Source: Methylobacterium nodulans ORS 2060 (lineage in GTDB: Bacteria; Pseudomonadota; Alphaproteobacteria; Rhizobiales; Beijerinckiaceae). Taken from it: a stretch of 64,000 nt of DNA. Below, piece by piece: positions 10,345 to 18,440 of this stretch (positions within the stretch are counted from its first letter, which is position 1; the number at the start of each line of letters is the position of its first letter). The notes beneath the pieces are model-generated. The model was not told the origin of the DNA. It made no database searches and saw only the letters and a program-made list of their open reading frames with translations. The DNA lies in assembly GCF_000022085.1 (NCBI RefSeq), contig NC_011894.1, positions 5,230,001 through 5,294,000 of the forward strand, written 5' to 3'. Both the position numbers and the translations under genes were made by a program.

Positions 10345-11009
10345 CGGCGGCCGTCTCGCCACAGCCCTCTGCCGTCGAGGCCTTCCTGGCGCGGGCGGCG
10401 GCGGGGTTGCGCCCGGACCCGCCGGGACCGCTCGACCCGACCTCGAACCCGCGCGGCGACCACGACCTCGAACCCGACGTGCTCGGCGCAGCGCTCGCGC
10501 ATCCGCCGCGGCTCGCGGCGGTGCTGGTGCCGGTCCTGGCGAGGCCCGAGGCGGTGACCGTGCTGTTCACCCAGCGCGCCGCCCATCTGCGCGAGCATTC
10601 CGGCCAGATCGCCTTCCCGGGCGGCAAGATCGATCCCGCCGACCCCTCCCCGCTCGCCGCCGCCCTGCGGGAGGCCGAGGAGGAGATCGGCCTCGACCGG
10701 TCGCATGTGCGCCCGCTCGGCTATCTCGACCCGTACCTGTCGGGCACCGGCTTCCTGGTGACGCCCGTGGTCGGCCTCGTCGATCCGGCGGCGCCGCTCT
10801 CTCTCAACCCCAACGAGGTGGCGGACGCCTTCGAGGTGCCGCTGGCCTTCCTGCTCGACCTCGCCAACCACGCCCTGCACAGCCGGGAATGGCGCGGGCG
10901 CCGGCGCCGCTACTACGCGATCCCGTTCGGCGAGCGCTATATCTGGGGCGTCACGGCCGGGATCGTGCGCAACCTCTCCGACCGCCTCTCCCAGGCCGCC
11001 CCGCGATGA
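10341..11009 (+). CDS. CoA pyrophosphatase (Nudix hydrolase, NudL-like)
   Basis: A 222-residue Nudix hydrolase predicted to cleave coenzyme A to 3',5'-ADP and phosphopantetheine. The UPF0035/CoA-pyrophosphatase signature is clear: LFTQRAAHLREHSGQIAFPGG. The Nudix catalytic stretch follows as REAEEEIGL, and GYLDPYLSGTGFLVTPVVG also fits the family. The GTG start at 10341 overlaps the previous stop, and its own stop overlaps the next ATG (ATGA), so it is translationally coupled on both sides. Confidence 0.92.
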   Translation: MTAAVSPQPSAVEAFLARAAAGLRPDPPGPLDPTSNPRGDHDLEPDVLGAALAHPPRLAAVLVPVLARPEAVTVLFTQRAAHLREHSGQIAFPGGKIDPADPSPLAAALREAEEEIGLDRSHVRPLGYLDPYLSGTGFLVTPVVGLVDPAAPLSLNPNEVADAFEVPLAFLLDLANHALHSREWRGRRRRYYAIPFGERYIWGVTAGIVRNLSDRLSQAAPR

Positions 11010-11263
11010 TCCGCGCCGTCATCGACGACCTGATCCTGTTCTTCCTGCCCTTCGCGCTGTTCGCGCTCTACCTCGTGCTGCGGCAGCGCAGCCCGTTCCG
11101 GTGGATCCACTGGAGCGATCAGGCGCTGCGGCTCGCGATCGCGGGCGGCCTCCTCGTCGTCGCCTCGCTCATGGCCGCCGGCCTGTTGGCCGAGCGGCAC
11201 GGCCAGGGCTTCGTGCCGACGCATATCGAGAACGGCCGGGTCGTGCCGGGGCAGTTCCGATGA
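11006..11263 (+). CDS. DUF6111 small membrane protein
   Basis: An 85-residue protein with two hydrophobic helices (ILFFLPFALFALYLVL and LRLAIAGGLLVVASLMAAGL) separated by a short charged loop. The C-terminal tail is THIENGRVVPGQF, which matches the DUF6111 family found between Nudix and cca genes in alphaproteobacteria. It overlaps both neighbours by ATGA. Its function is unknown; it is probably an inner-membrane protein. Confidence 0.88.
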   Translation: MIRAVIDDLILFFLPFALFALYLVLRQRSPFRWIHWSDQALRLAIAGGLLVVASLMAAGLLAERHGQGFVPTHIENGRVVPGQFR

Positions 11264-12513
11264 CCGCAGGGCTCGACGAGGCCGGCCTCGCCGCGCTCCT
11301 CGCCCGCCCGCGCCTACGCCGGGTGCTGGCCGCCCTCGAGGCTCCCGGCGAGGAGACGCGGCTCGTCGGCGGGGCGGTGCGGGACGCGCTGCTCGGCCGC
11401 CGCGTCGCGGATGTCGACCTCGCCACGACGCTGCTGCCGGAGGAGGTGGTGCGACTGGCTGCGAAGGCCGGCCTCAAGCCGGTGCCGACCGGGATCGATC
11501 ACGGCACCGTCACGGTCGTTGCCGAGGGCGAGCCCTTCGAGGTCACGACTCTGCGCGAGGATATCGAGACGGATGGCCGTCATGCGGTGGTGCGCTTCGG
11601 CCGCGACTTCGCGCGGGATGCCGAACGGCGCGACTTCACCATCAATGCCCTGTCGGCGGATCCGGCGGGCCGTCTCCACGACACGGTCGGCGGAGCCGCG
11701 GATCTCGCGTCCGGGCGGGTGCGCTTCATCGGCGCGGCCGCGCAGCGCATCCGCGAGGATTACCTGCGGGTGCTGCGCTTCTTCCGCTTCCACGCGCGCT
11801 ACGGGCGCGGGGCCCTGGATCCGGAAGGGCTGGCCGCCTCGATCGCCGCGCGCGAGGGCCTCGCCACCCTGTCGCGCGAGCGCGTGCGGGTCGAGCTCTT
11901 GAAGCTCCTTGCTGCGCCCGGCGCCGCGCAGGCCACCGCGATCCTCTCGGGGACCGGGCTCCTGCAGCGGCTCATCGGCGGGATCGGCGATCTCGGCCGC
12001 CTCGCCCGCCTGGCCGCGAGCGAGGCGGTGCCGGATCCCCTGCGCCGCCTCGCCGCCCTCGCCGTTCTGTCGGGCCCCGATGCCGATCGCCTGCGCGACG
12101 CCCTGCGCTTGTCCAAGGCCGAGCATGCGCGTCTCGCGGCCTATGCGGAGGCCTCCGCCGCCCTGCACGGGGCGCAGGCGCCCGTCGATGTCGCGGAGAT
12201 CCGCCGGCGGGTGGCGCTGTCCGGGGTTCAGGCGGTGTCGGACGCCATCCTCGTGCTCACGGGCGAGCCGACTCCCGTCCTCACCGAGGAGGCCGCGCGG
12301 GCGCTCGCCGCCTTCGCGTCCGGGGCCGAGCCGGTGCCCGCCTTACCCATCTCGGGGGCGCTTCTCGTCTCCCGCGGCGCGAAGCCCGGCCCCAGCCTCG
12401 GGCGCGCGCTCGCCGCCGCCCGCGCGGCGTGGCTCGATGCGGGCTGCCCGACCGATGCCGGCGCGCGCGAGCGCCTCGTGGCGATCGCCCTCGGAATCGA
12501 ACCGGCGGCCTGA
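11260..12513 (+). CDS. cca: CCA tRNA nucleotidyltransferase / poly(A) polymerase family
   Basis: Adds or repairs the 3' CCA of tRNA. It is 417 residues of the class II nucleotidyltransferase type. It has the substrate-binding glycines LVGGAVRDALLG, the catalytic DxD in VADVDLATTL, the GTVTV strand, the RRDFTINAL motif, and EDYLRVLRFFRFHARYG leading into the helical body. The ATG overlaps the DUF6111 stop. It converges on the AAC(3)-like gene with only 16 bases between stops. Some alphaproteobacterial members act as poly(A) polymerases, so the tail-adding specificity is not certain. Confidence 0.93.
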   Translation: MTAGLDEAGLAALLARPRLRRVLAALEAPGEETRLVGGAVRDALLGRRVADVDLATTLLPEEVVRLAAKAGLKPVPTGIDHGTVTVVAEGEPFEVTTLREDIETDGRHAVVRFGRDFARDAERRDFTINALSADPAGRLHDTVGGAADLASGRVRFIGAAAQRIREDYLRVLRFFRFHARYGRGALDPEGLAASIAAREGLATLSRERVRVELLKLLAAPGAAQATAILSGTGLLQRLIGGIGDLGRLARLAASEAVPDPLRRLAALAVLSGPDADRLRDALRLSKAEHARLAAYAEASAALHGAQAPVDVAEIRRRVALSGVQAVSDAILVLTGEPTPVLTEEAARALAAFASGAEPVPALPISGALLVSRGAKPGPSLGRALAAARAAWLDAGCPTDAGARERLVAIALGIEPAA

Positions 12514-12529
12514 CGGTCTCGGCCGACGC

Positions 12530-13342
12530 TCAGCCTACCCTCTCCTCCAGCCATGCCACCGCGAAGCGGCAGAGGGGCGCGGCCTCCACGAGCAGGGCGG
12601 GCGCCTCGCCGACGGATCCGTGCGCCCCCTGGCCGGTCGCGAGGAAATCGCGCACGAGGTCGGCGAAGTAATCGTCGGGCAGACCGGCCACGACCGGCGC
12701 TGCCGTGTCGAACTCCTCGATCATGCGCCAATGGACGCCCGCTTGCGTGGCGAAGGGCACCTCGCAGCGGCGCACGCGCTTGCCGGGAATACGGGCGAGA
12801 TGCTCGGCATGGTGGAGGAGCGTCATCGTGTCGAGCGGGGCGCCCACCATCAGCACCTTGCCGTTCGCCTCCACGAGCTTCGCGAAGGGCGACCCCTCGC
12901 CGTAGCCGTAATCGAGCGGATGATCGGCGGTGAACCAGCGGGCCTGGGCACCGAGCGCCGCCACGGAGGCGCCCGGATTGCCGCTGCGCAGCGCGCCGGG
13001 CGTCGTGCGCAGGAATTCGGGCAGGATGCCGTTGTCGCGGATCGCCCGGGAGGCGGCCGGATCGAAGGGCGGCACGTGCTCCCGCCAGGCCGGCGGTACG
13101 CGGCCCTCGGCGTCGAGCAGGCCGTCATAGGCCGCGTCCCAGTCCGTATAGGCGAGGATCGTCCCGCCGGGGCCGACGGCATCGCGCAGCGCGCCGATGA
13201 GCGCGTCCGGCCCGTTCAGGAGCCGGCCCACCCGCCGCATCGCCGCATGCACCATGACGGCGTCGGACGCGCCCACGCCCAGGGCCGCGAGGTCGGCCCG
13301 CAGCGCGGCGCGGGTTCGGAAGGAGTGCGGGGATTCCGTCAT
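12530..13342 (-). CDS. AAC(3)-family aminoglycoside N-acetyltransferase-like protein
   Basis: A 270-residue acetyl-CoA-dependent acetyltransferase of the AAC(3) (antibiotic_NAT) family, closest in pattern to AAC(3)-II/III/VI. Matching features are VMVHAAMRRVGRL near the N-terminus, DAVGPGGTILAYTDWD, PPFDPAASRAIRDNGILPEF, the signature YGEGSPFAKLVEANGK, GAPLDTMTLLHHAEHLA and the C-terminal AVAWLEERVG. Its ATG overlaps the TGA of the LuxR-type gene, so the regulator and enzyme are translationally coupled. The natural substrate is unknown. Chromosomal relatives need not confer resistance. Confidence 0.88.
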   Translation of the reverse strand: MTESPHSFRTRAALRADLAALGVGASDAVMVHAAMRRVGRLLNGPDALIGALRDAVGPGGTILAYTDWDAAYDGLLDAEGRVPPAWREHVPPFDPAASRAIRDNGILPEFLRTTPGALRSGNPGASVAALGAQARWFTADHPLDYGYGEGSPFAKLVEANGKVLMVGAPLDTMTLLHHAEHLARIPGKRVRRCEVPFATQAGVHWRMIEEFDTAAPVVAGLPDDYFADLVRDFLATGQGAHGSVGEAPALLVEAAPLCRFAVAWLEERVG

Positions 13343-14574
13343 GCCGGCATCGTCGCGCCCCGCGCGCGTAGGCCCGCCGATGCGGGCGCAACGCCGCGAT
13401 CCTGACACGGCTCCGGCGCGCGCAGCGCCGGGGCTGCCGCCATCACGGCGCGGAGCAGCTCGGCCTGCCGCCGGGTGCCGGTCTTGTCGAACAGGCGCGC
13501 CAGATGGGTCCGCACCGTCGCGACGCCGATGCCGTAGATCTCCGCGATCTCGCTCAGCGTGAGATCCTGCACGAGCCCGTGCAGCACCCGCCATTCGCCC
13601 GGTGTCAGGCCGTAGAGCCGCACCAGCGCCTCGCTCGGCACCGCGCAGGGCCGCTCGGGATCCTGCACGAAGAGCGCGGCCACCGGCTTGCGCTCCGCAT
13701 CCGGTCCGGCGCCGCAGACCGGGTCGCGCGGGGCCAGGATGGCGCTGCGCAGGGGCACGAGTTGCCCCACCAGCCCTCCCCGCGGCACGGCCTTGCGCCG
13801 CGACGGAAACGGCAAGGCCGGCCGCGGCCGGGCATCGTCGCCCGATCGGCAGACCGCCAGCGCAGCCTCCAGGGCGCCCTGAGACCGGGGCTCGGCGGTC
13901 GCGAGCGTGCCGGCCGGCATGCGCCGCAGAGCGTCGCCCTCGCGCAGGATCGCGTCCGCCGCGGCGTTGGTGCGCAGCACGCGGCCGGCTCCGTCGAGAA
14001 GGATCACGCCCGCGCTGAGGGCGTCCATCGCGGCGGTCAGGCATTCGGTCTCGCCGCTCCGCTCGGCGAGCAGGCGCCCCGTCTCGACCGCCCGGCGCAG
14101 ATGGGGCAGCAGGAGCATCATCAGCTCCCGCGCCTCCGTCGAAGCGGGACGGTCGAAGGAGACGGACAGGCTCCCGCAGCCGGCCGGCGACTTCGTGAGG
14201 ATGCCGGCGATCAGGTCCTCGATCCGCTGCGGACGGCACCATTCCTTGTAGAAGACCGTGTCCCGGAACGCGTCGCGGTCGACGAGTTCCGACAGGGCAA
14301 CGACGCTGCCGACCTGCGTGAACCACGTCGCCAGGGAGACGGGGCACAGGCCGACGAAGCGTTCGGCATAGAGGGACTGCTGCTCCGGCGAGAGGCCGAC
14401 CCCGACGGCGATGCAACCATTGCGGCCCGCGGGGTCCTGCATGCCGATCCAGCCCGCCAGCGCGCCGAGCGCCTCGACGAGCCGTGCCAAGGTGTCGGGC
14501 CACAGGTCGGGATCCTGTCCGCAATCGTAGATGCGGCCCACCAGATCGGAGAAAGCGCCCTGCGTCAGCGGCAT
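13339..14574 (-). CDS. LuxR-type helix-turn-helix transcriptional regulator
   Basis: A 411-residue regulator. Residues 1-330 form an N-terminal sensor-like region, including a PAS-like segment near LTAAMDALSAGVILLDGAG. The C-terminus carries a LuxR DNA-binding domain, YGLTPGEWRVLHGLVQDLTL and then IGVATVRTHLARLFDKTGT. It has no autoinducer-binding signature that I can recognise. It overlaps the downstream AAC(3)-like gene by ATGA, which suggests local control of that enzyme. Its leader contains a perfect palindrome (14651-14673) that could be an autoregulatory site. Confidence 0.88.
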   Translation of the reverse strand: MPLTQGAFSDLVGRIYDCGQDPDLWPDTLARLVEALGALAGWIGMQDPAGRNGCIAVGVGLSPEQQSLYAERFVGLCPVSLATWFTQVGSVVALSELVDRDAFRDTVFYKEWCRPQRIEDLIAGILTKSPAGCGSLSVSFDRPASTEARELMMLLLPHLRRAVETGRLLAERSGETECLTAAMDALSAGVILLDGAGRVLRTNAAADAILREGDALRRMPAGTLATAEPRSQGALEAALAVCRSGDDARPRPALPFPSRRKAVPRGGLVGQLVPLRSAILAPRDPVCGAGPDAERKPVAALFVQDPERPCAVPSEALVRLYGLTPGEWRVLHGLVQDLTLSEIAEIYGIGVATVRTHLARLFDKTGTRRQAELLRAVMAAAPALRAPEPCQDRGVAPASAGLRARGATMPA

Positions 14575-14650
14575 GAATGGGCCCCCCGGAGGATGCCTCC
14601 CGGCGGGCGGGCCGTCCCACCCCGGGAGACGGTCCGGCCCGTCTGGAGAA

Positions 14651-14673
14651 CGGCCGATCGCCCCGATCGGCCG
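14651..14673. promoter_or_regulatory. Perfect palindrome, candidate operator
   Basis: CGGCCGATCG and CGATCGGCCG flank a CCC spacer, giving 10-base perfect arms. It lies 77-99 bases upstream of the LuxR-type start. Such symmetry fits a dimeric regulator's binding site. On the plus strand it is followed by a T-rich run, but no upstream plus-strand gene needs a terminator. Confidence 0.45.
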
Positions 14674-14786
14674 GTACCGATTTGGTATTTTTTTGGGCTT
14701 CTCGGCAAGATCGTGTCAGGATGGCCCAAGGAGCGTCGCAGCCGAGACGTGCGTTTCCGCACCTGATCATTGGCCGCGGGCTCTCT

Positions 14787-14811
14787 CGGCAAGAGCATTC
14801 GGCAAGAGCAT
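14787..14811 (+). repeat. Tandem 12-base direct repeat
   Basis: CGGCAAGAGCAT occurs at 14787-14798 and again at 14800-14811, a 13-base period. It is about 255 bases upstream of the DUF4198 gene and 210 upstream of the LuxR gene. It could be a regulator site; nothing else supports a role. Confidence 0.4.
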
Positions 14812-15064
14812 AGAGAGATCGGATATGATATGATGTCGACCGCGTACACTCGCGTGAACTTGCCTGAGGCAGAAGAGCGGCCATCGGATGTAAGGACTGC
14901 TGCAAACACAACCGTCGGGCGTCTCGCCCGGTCTCGCGGCAGGGCTCGTCCGAACGGCGCCCCCGCATGGCCGCATCGGATCCGGCATGACGCTTGACGT
15001 CATGGCCTGCGATCCCACCTGCAATCGGTCTGCAGCAGAGCGGCGCCAGGAGCACGAACGGCCG

Positions 15065-15856
15065 ATGTCCCATCCCCCCATCCCGCGCCGAACCTCCCTC
15101 GCGGTGGCGGCGGTGATGGCGCTCGCGGCTCTCGCCGCGCCGGCCCGCGCGCATGACCTGTGGCTGACGCTGAGCACGCCGGAGGCCGGCCCGCAGGTGC
15201 GGGTGAATTTCGGCTCTCCGCGGGAGCGGCTGACGCCGGCCAAGCCCAAGCTCGTGGCGCTTCAGGCGATCACGCCGGACGAGACGACGACCTTCGTGGC
15301 GGCGCTGCGCCCAAGCCCGCCGGACGTGCCGCCGGCCCTCGTGGCCCCCCTGCCCAGCAAGGCAAGCCGCACGCTCGTCGCCGCGACCTACGACAGCGGC
15401 TACTGGGTGACTCTGACGGACGGGAGCGGCCGCAACACCAGCCGCCGCCTCGTGCCGGACGCGACGGCCAGCCGCTGGTCGGTGCGATTCGCCAAGGCGG
15501 CGCTCGGGCCTGCGGCCCCCTGGCTGAAGGTGGTCGGACACGCGCTCGAGATCGTGCCGCTGGAGATTCCGGCGCCGACCGCGGGCGCGATCCGCGTGCG
15601 GGTGCTGTTCCGGGGCGAGCCGCTGGCGGGCGCCAGCGTGGTCTACGGTGAGAGTGGCGCCGACCTCGACCCGGGCCAGGCGCCGCAGGTCACGGCCGAT
15701 GCGGAGGGCATCGCGACCGTCCCCATCCGCAAGGCCGGGGCGCAGCTTCTCACGGTCCGGCACGGCGTCAGCCCCTCGGCGACGCCGGACCTGGCCGACC
15801 GCGACGATTACAGCGCGACCTTCGCGTTCCGCCTCGATGAGGCTTCGGTGAACTGA
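15065..15856 (+). CDS. DUF4198-family periplasmic protein
   Basis: A 263-residue exported protein. Its signal peptide (RRTSLAVAAVMALAALAAPARA) ends just before HDLWL, the usual mature start of DUF4198 proteins. The C-terminal part has a beta-sandwich-like stretch (VRVLFRGEPLAGASV, ADAEGIATVPIRKAG) typical of this family. ATG 15065 is chosen because it opens the signal peptide; an earlier in-frame ATG at 14987 adds an unrelated leader. Some family members are linked to metal or cobalamin uptake, but there is no supporting neighbour here. Confidence 0.82.
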   Translation: MSHPPIPRRTSLAVAAVMALAALAAPARAHDLWLTLSTPEAGPQVRVNFGSPRERLTPAKPKLVALQAITPDETTTFVAALRPSPPDVPPALVAPLPSKASRTLVAATYDSGYWVTLTDGSGRNTSRRLVPDATASRWSVRFAKAALGPAAPWLKVVGHALEIVPLEIPAPTAGAIRVRVLFRGEPLAGASVVYGESGADLDPGQAPQVTADAEGIATVPIRKAGAQLLTVRHGVSPSATPDLADRDDYSATFAFRLDEASVN

Positions 15857-15926
15857 GGCGCCGCAGCATTAAGTCAACGGCCTGATGCGTCAGCACCTGC
15901 TGCGTCAGCAGCCTGGGCCGTTGGCT

Positions 15927-16192
15927 GAGTTCACCACCGGCCGGGCCGACCCCGACGGATGAAACCGGCCGGATGAGCACTTCCTTTCGTGGCAGCCAAC
16001 CCCGGCCCTCATGCTGAGGTGCTGCGTAGCAGCCTCGAAGCACGCCTGACCGCTGGTCCGAGGCTTTGGGTGGCTGGGAGCACCGGTCCGGGGTGCGTGC
16101 CGGCTGATGCCGGCCAAAGGGCCGGCTCGCGCCGGCCACCTCAGCATGAGGAGCGGAGCGGCTGCCACGCACCTCGGCTTCTATTTGGATCG
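15927..16192. repeat. Dispersed hairpin repeat, copy 1
   Basis: This fills most of the 363-base gap after the DUF4198 gene. Inverted arms CCTCATGCTGAGGTG (16007-16021) and CACCTCAGCATGAGG (16137-16151) are perfectly complementary, with outer GTGGCAGCC / GGCTGCCAC arms and a left flank beginning AGTTCACCACC. The arms and flank recur at 25117-25335 and in part at 32546 and 62160. No reading frame of note is present. Confidence 0.8.
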
Positions 16193-16219
16193 GGCGCGAT
16201 CGAACGTGCCCGGGAGAGG

Positions 16220-17614
16220 TCAGCGCGCCAGGACCTTGCCGGGATTGAGCAGGCCGTCGGGGTCGAGCGCCGCCTTGATCCGGCGTGCCAGGGCGATTTC
16301 CCCGGGCCGGCGATGGCGGACCAGCTCCGTCACCCGGTACTGGCCGATGCCGTGCTCGGCCGAGATGCTGCCGCCGAAATCCTCCACCACGCCGTGCACC
16401 AGTTGGTTGATCGCCTCGCTGGTCTGCCCGGGCGCGGCCAGCACGTTGTAGTGGATGTTGCCGTCGCCCATGTGGCCGAAGGCATTGGCGCGCGCGCCCG
16501 GCAGATCCGCGGCGAGCGCCCGCCCGGCCGCCTCCAGGAAAGCGGGAATCGCCGTGATCGGCACCGAGACGTCGTGCTTGACGCCGCGCCCCTCCTTCGC
16601 CTCGGCCTCGGTGATGCCCTCGCGCAGCGCCCACAGGCCGGCCGCCTGCTGGCTCGATTCGGCCAGCACGCCATCGACCGCATCCCCCTGCTCCAGCGCC
16701 GTCGCAAGCACGCCCTCGGCCGCCTCGCGCAGGGACGGAAGCGAGGAGGCCGCCTCGACGAGCAGGTACCAGCCGGCCGGTCCGAGCGGATTGCGCAGGC
16801 CCCCATGGCGCGCGACGAGATCGAGGGACAGGCCGGAGATCAGCTCGAAGGCCTGAATCGCGTCGCCGAGCTCGTCCTGAGCCAGGGTGAACAGCCGCAG
16901 GGCCGCCTGCGGATCCGGCACCGCGAGGAGCGCGGTCGCGACGTGCCGCGGGCGGGCTGTGAGCCGCAGCACCGCCGCCGTGACGATGCCGAGCGTGCCC
17001 TCGGACCCGATGAAGAGCTGCTTCCAGTCGTAGCCCGCATTGTCCTTGCACAGGGCCCGCAGCCCGTCGACGACGGTGCCGTCCCCGAGCACCACTTCAA
17101 GGCCCAGCACGTTGCCGCGGGTCATGCCGTAGCGCACGACGTTGAGCCCGCCCGCATTGGTGGCGATGACGCCGCCCACCATCGCGGAGCCCTCCGCCGC
17201 GAAGCTGACGGGCAAGAGACGGTTCACGTCCGCTGCCGCGTCCTGCGCCGCCTTGAGCACGCAGCCGGCCTCCGCCGTGAGCGTCAGCCCCACCGGATCG
17301 ACCGCCCGGATCGCGTTCATGCGCATGAGCGAGAGCACGACCTGCGTCCCCGAGGCGTCCGGCACGGCGCCGCCTGCAAGGCCGGTATTGCCGCCCTGCG
17401 GCACGAGGGCCGCCCCGGCCTCGCGGCAGATCCGCACCACGTCGGCCACCTCTGCGGTGCTCGCGGGCCGCGCCACGCAGGCCGGACGGCCCGGGAACAG
17501 CCGCCGCCAGTCGATGGCGAAGGGGGCGATGTCGCTCTCCTCGGTGAGAAGGCCGCCCGGACCGAGACGGGCGGCGAGGCGCGCGACGAGGTCGTGTGTC
17601 GTCTCGGGGCTCAT
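16220..17614 (-). CDS. FAD-linked oxidase / dehydrogenase (GlcD-type, 2-hydroxyacid)
   Basis: A 464-residue flavoprotein. The PCMH-type FAD domain shows PQGGNTGLAGGAVPDASG and the FAD-contacting SAMVGGVIATNAGGLNVVRYG. The C-terminal cap has the signature AFGHMGDGNIHYNVLAAPG and ends AEHGIGQYR ... DPDGLLNPGKVL, as in D-lactate, glycolate and D-2-hydroxyglutarate dehydrogenases. The exact hydroxyacid cannot be decided. The start MSPETTHD at 17614 is chosen; a longer frame to 17677 adds a proline/arginine-rich leader. Confidence 0.88.
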   Translation of the reverse strand: MSPETTHDLVARLAARLGPGGLLTEESDIAPFAIDWRRLFPGRPACVARPASTAEVADVVRICREAGAALVPQGGNTGLAGGAVPDASGTQVVLSLMRMNAIRAVDPVGLTLTAEAGCVLKAAQDAAADVNRLLPVSFAAEGSAMVGGVIATNAGGLNVVRYGMTRGNVLGLEVVLGDGTVVDGLRALCKDNAGYDWKQLFIGSEGTLGIVTAAVLRLTARPRHVATALLAVPDPQAALRLFTLAQDELGDAIQAFELISGLSLDLVARHGGLRNPLGPAGWYLLVEAASSLPSLREAAEGVLATALEQGDAVDGVLAESSQQAAGLWALREGITEAEAKEGRGVKHDVSVPITAIPAFLEAAGRALAADLPGARANAFGHMGDGNIHYNVLAAPGQTSEAINQLVHGVVEDFGGSISAEHGIGQYRVTELVRHRRPGEIALARRIKAALDPDGLLNPGKVLAR

Positions 17615-17734
17615 CGGGGGCGGTCTCCGGAAGGGCAAGCGAGGGCCCGCCCTCGCGCGGATGCCGCCCGGCGTCAAGCGCGGTCTCGCGGAGATCCGGG
17701 CGAAGGGGTCAGCGGCTCTCCGTCCGGACGGACT

Positions 17735-18439
17735 CTAACCACCGAACCGCTCGGTCCGGATCGTCTCCGGCGCCACGCCCGCATCGACGAGGAGGTCGGA
17801 TGCCGTGCTGACGAAGGGATTGCCGCCGCAGACGAAGCTGCTCGCGGGCGGGCCGAGGCGGGACAGCGCCTCCGCCACGCGCGCCGCGTCGAGGCGCCGT
17901 CCGCCCGGGACGCGGGTCAGGTTGAGCATCAGCTGAAAGGCCGGCTCCTGTGCGTCGCGCCGCAGCAGCTCCGCGCGGGCGATCACCTCCTCGGGCGTGC
18001 GGGCGGAATAGAGAAGGAGGGCCGGCACGGAAGGCGCGGCCGCGGCCCGATGGCGGAGCATCGACAGGAGCGGCACCACGCCCGATCCACCCGCAACGAG
18101 GAGGAGCGGACCGCCCTGCCCCGCCTCCCAGGTGAAGGCCCCGATCGGCCCGCGCAGCTCGATGCGATCGCCCACCTCCGCCACGTCGGCGAAGAAGCCC
18201 GAGACCTCCCCGTCGTCGAGGTGCTCGATCATGAGATCTAAGCTCTCCTCGCCGCCCGGCGCGGAGGCGATGGAGTAGCTGCGCTGTGCCTGATAGCCGT
18301 CCGGGGCGGTGAGCCGCACATCCACGTGCTGCCCGGCCCGGAACGGGAAGGGACGGTCGGGGCGGAGGGTGAAGCGCTTCACCCGCGGCGTCTCGGCGGC
18401 GATGGCCGCGATCACCGCCTCCTGCCACGCCAGCGCCAC
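17735..18439 (-). CDS. FAD/NAD(P)-binding ferredoxin-reductase-like oxidoreductase
   Basis: A 234-residue reductase of the FNR superfamily. FAD-binding RSYSIASAPG (RxYS), a G-rich LLLVAGGSGVVPLLSML for NAD(P)H, and the C-terminal FVCGGNPFV are all present. There is no 2Fe-2S domain. The GTG start at 18439 lies 1 base after the stop of the molybdopterin protein, so the two are translationally coupled. By context it supplies electrons to, or accepts them from, that enzyme. Confidence 0.88.
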   Translation of the reverse strand: MALAWQEAVIAAIAAETPRVKRFTLRPDRPFPFRAGQHVDVRLTAPDGYQAQRSYSIASAPGGEESLDLMIEHLDDGEVSGFFADVAEVGDRIELRGPIGAFTWEAGQGGPLLLVAGGSGVVPLLSMLRHRAAAAPSVPALLLYSARTPEEVIARAELLRRDAQEPAFQLMLNLTRVPGGRRLDAARVAEALSRLGPPASSFVCGGNPFVSTASDLLVDAGVAPETIRTERFGG

Positions 18440-18440
18440 C

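Larger units (their letters stand above)
14575..15064. promoter_or_regulatory. 490-base divergent regulatory region
   Basis: This non-coding stretch separates the LuxR-type gene from the DUF4198 gene. It holds a 23-base palindrome at 14651-14673, an AT-rich TTGGTATTTTTTT tract, and a tandem 12-base direct repeat at 14787-14811. An AGGAG ribosome site lies near 15048. Short reading frames here have no coding character. Confidence 0.6.

Noticed and set aside
15927..16192. Repeats considered as a CRISPR array
   Set aside because: Copies are kilobases apart, palindromic and not regularly spaced; no cas genes are present.
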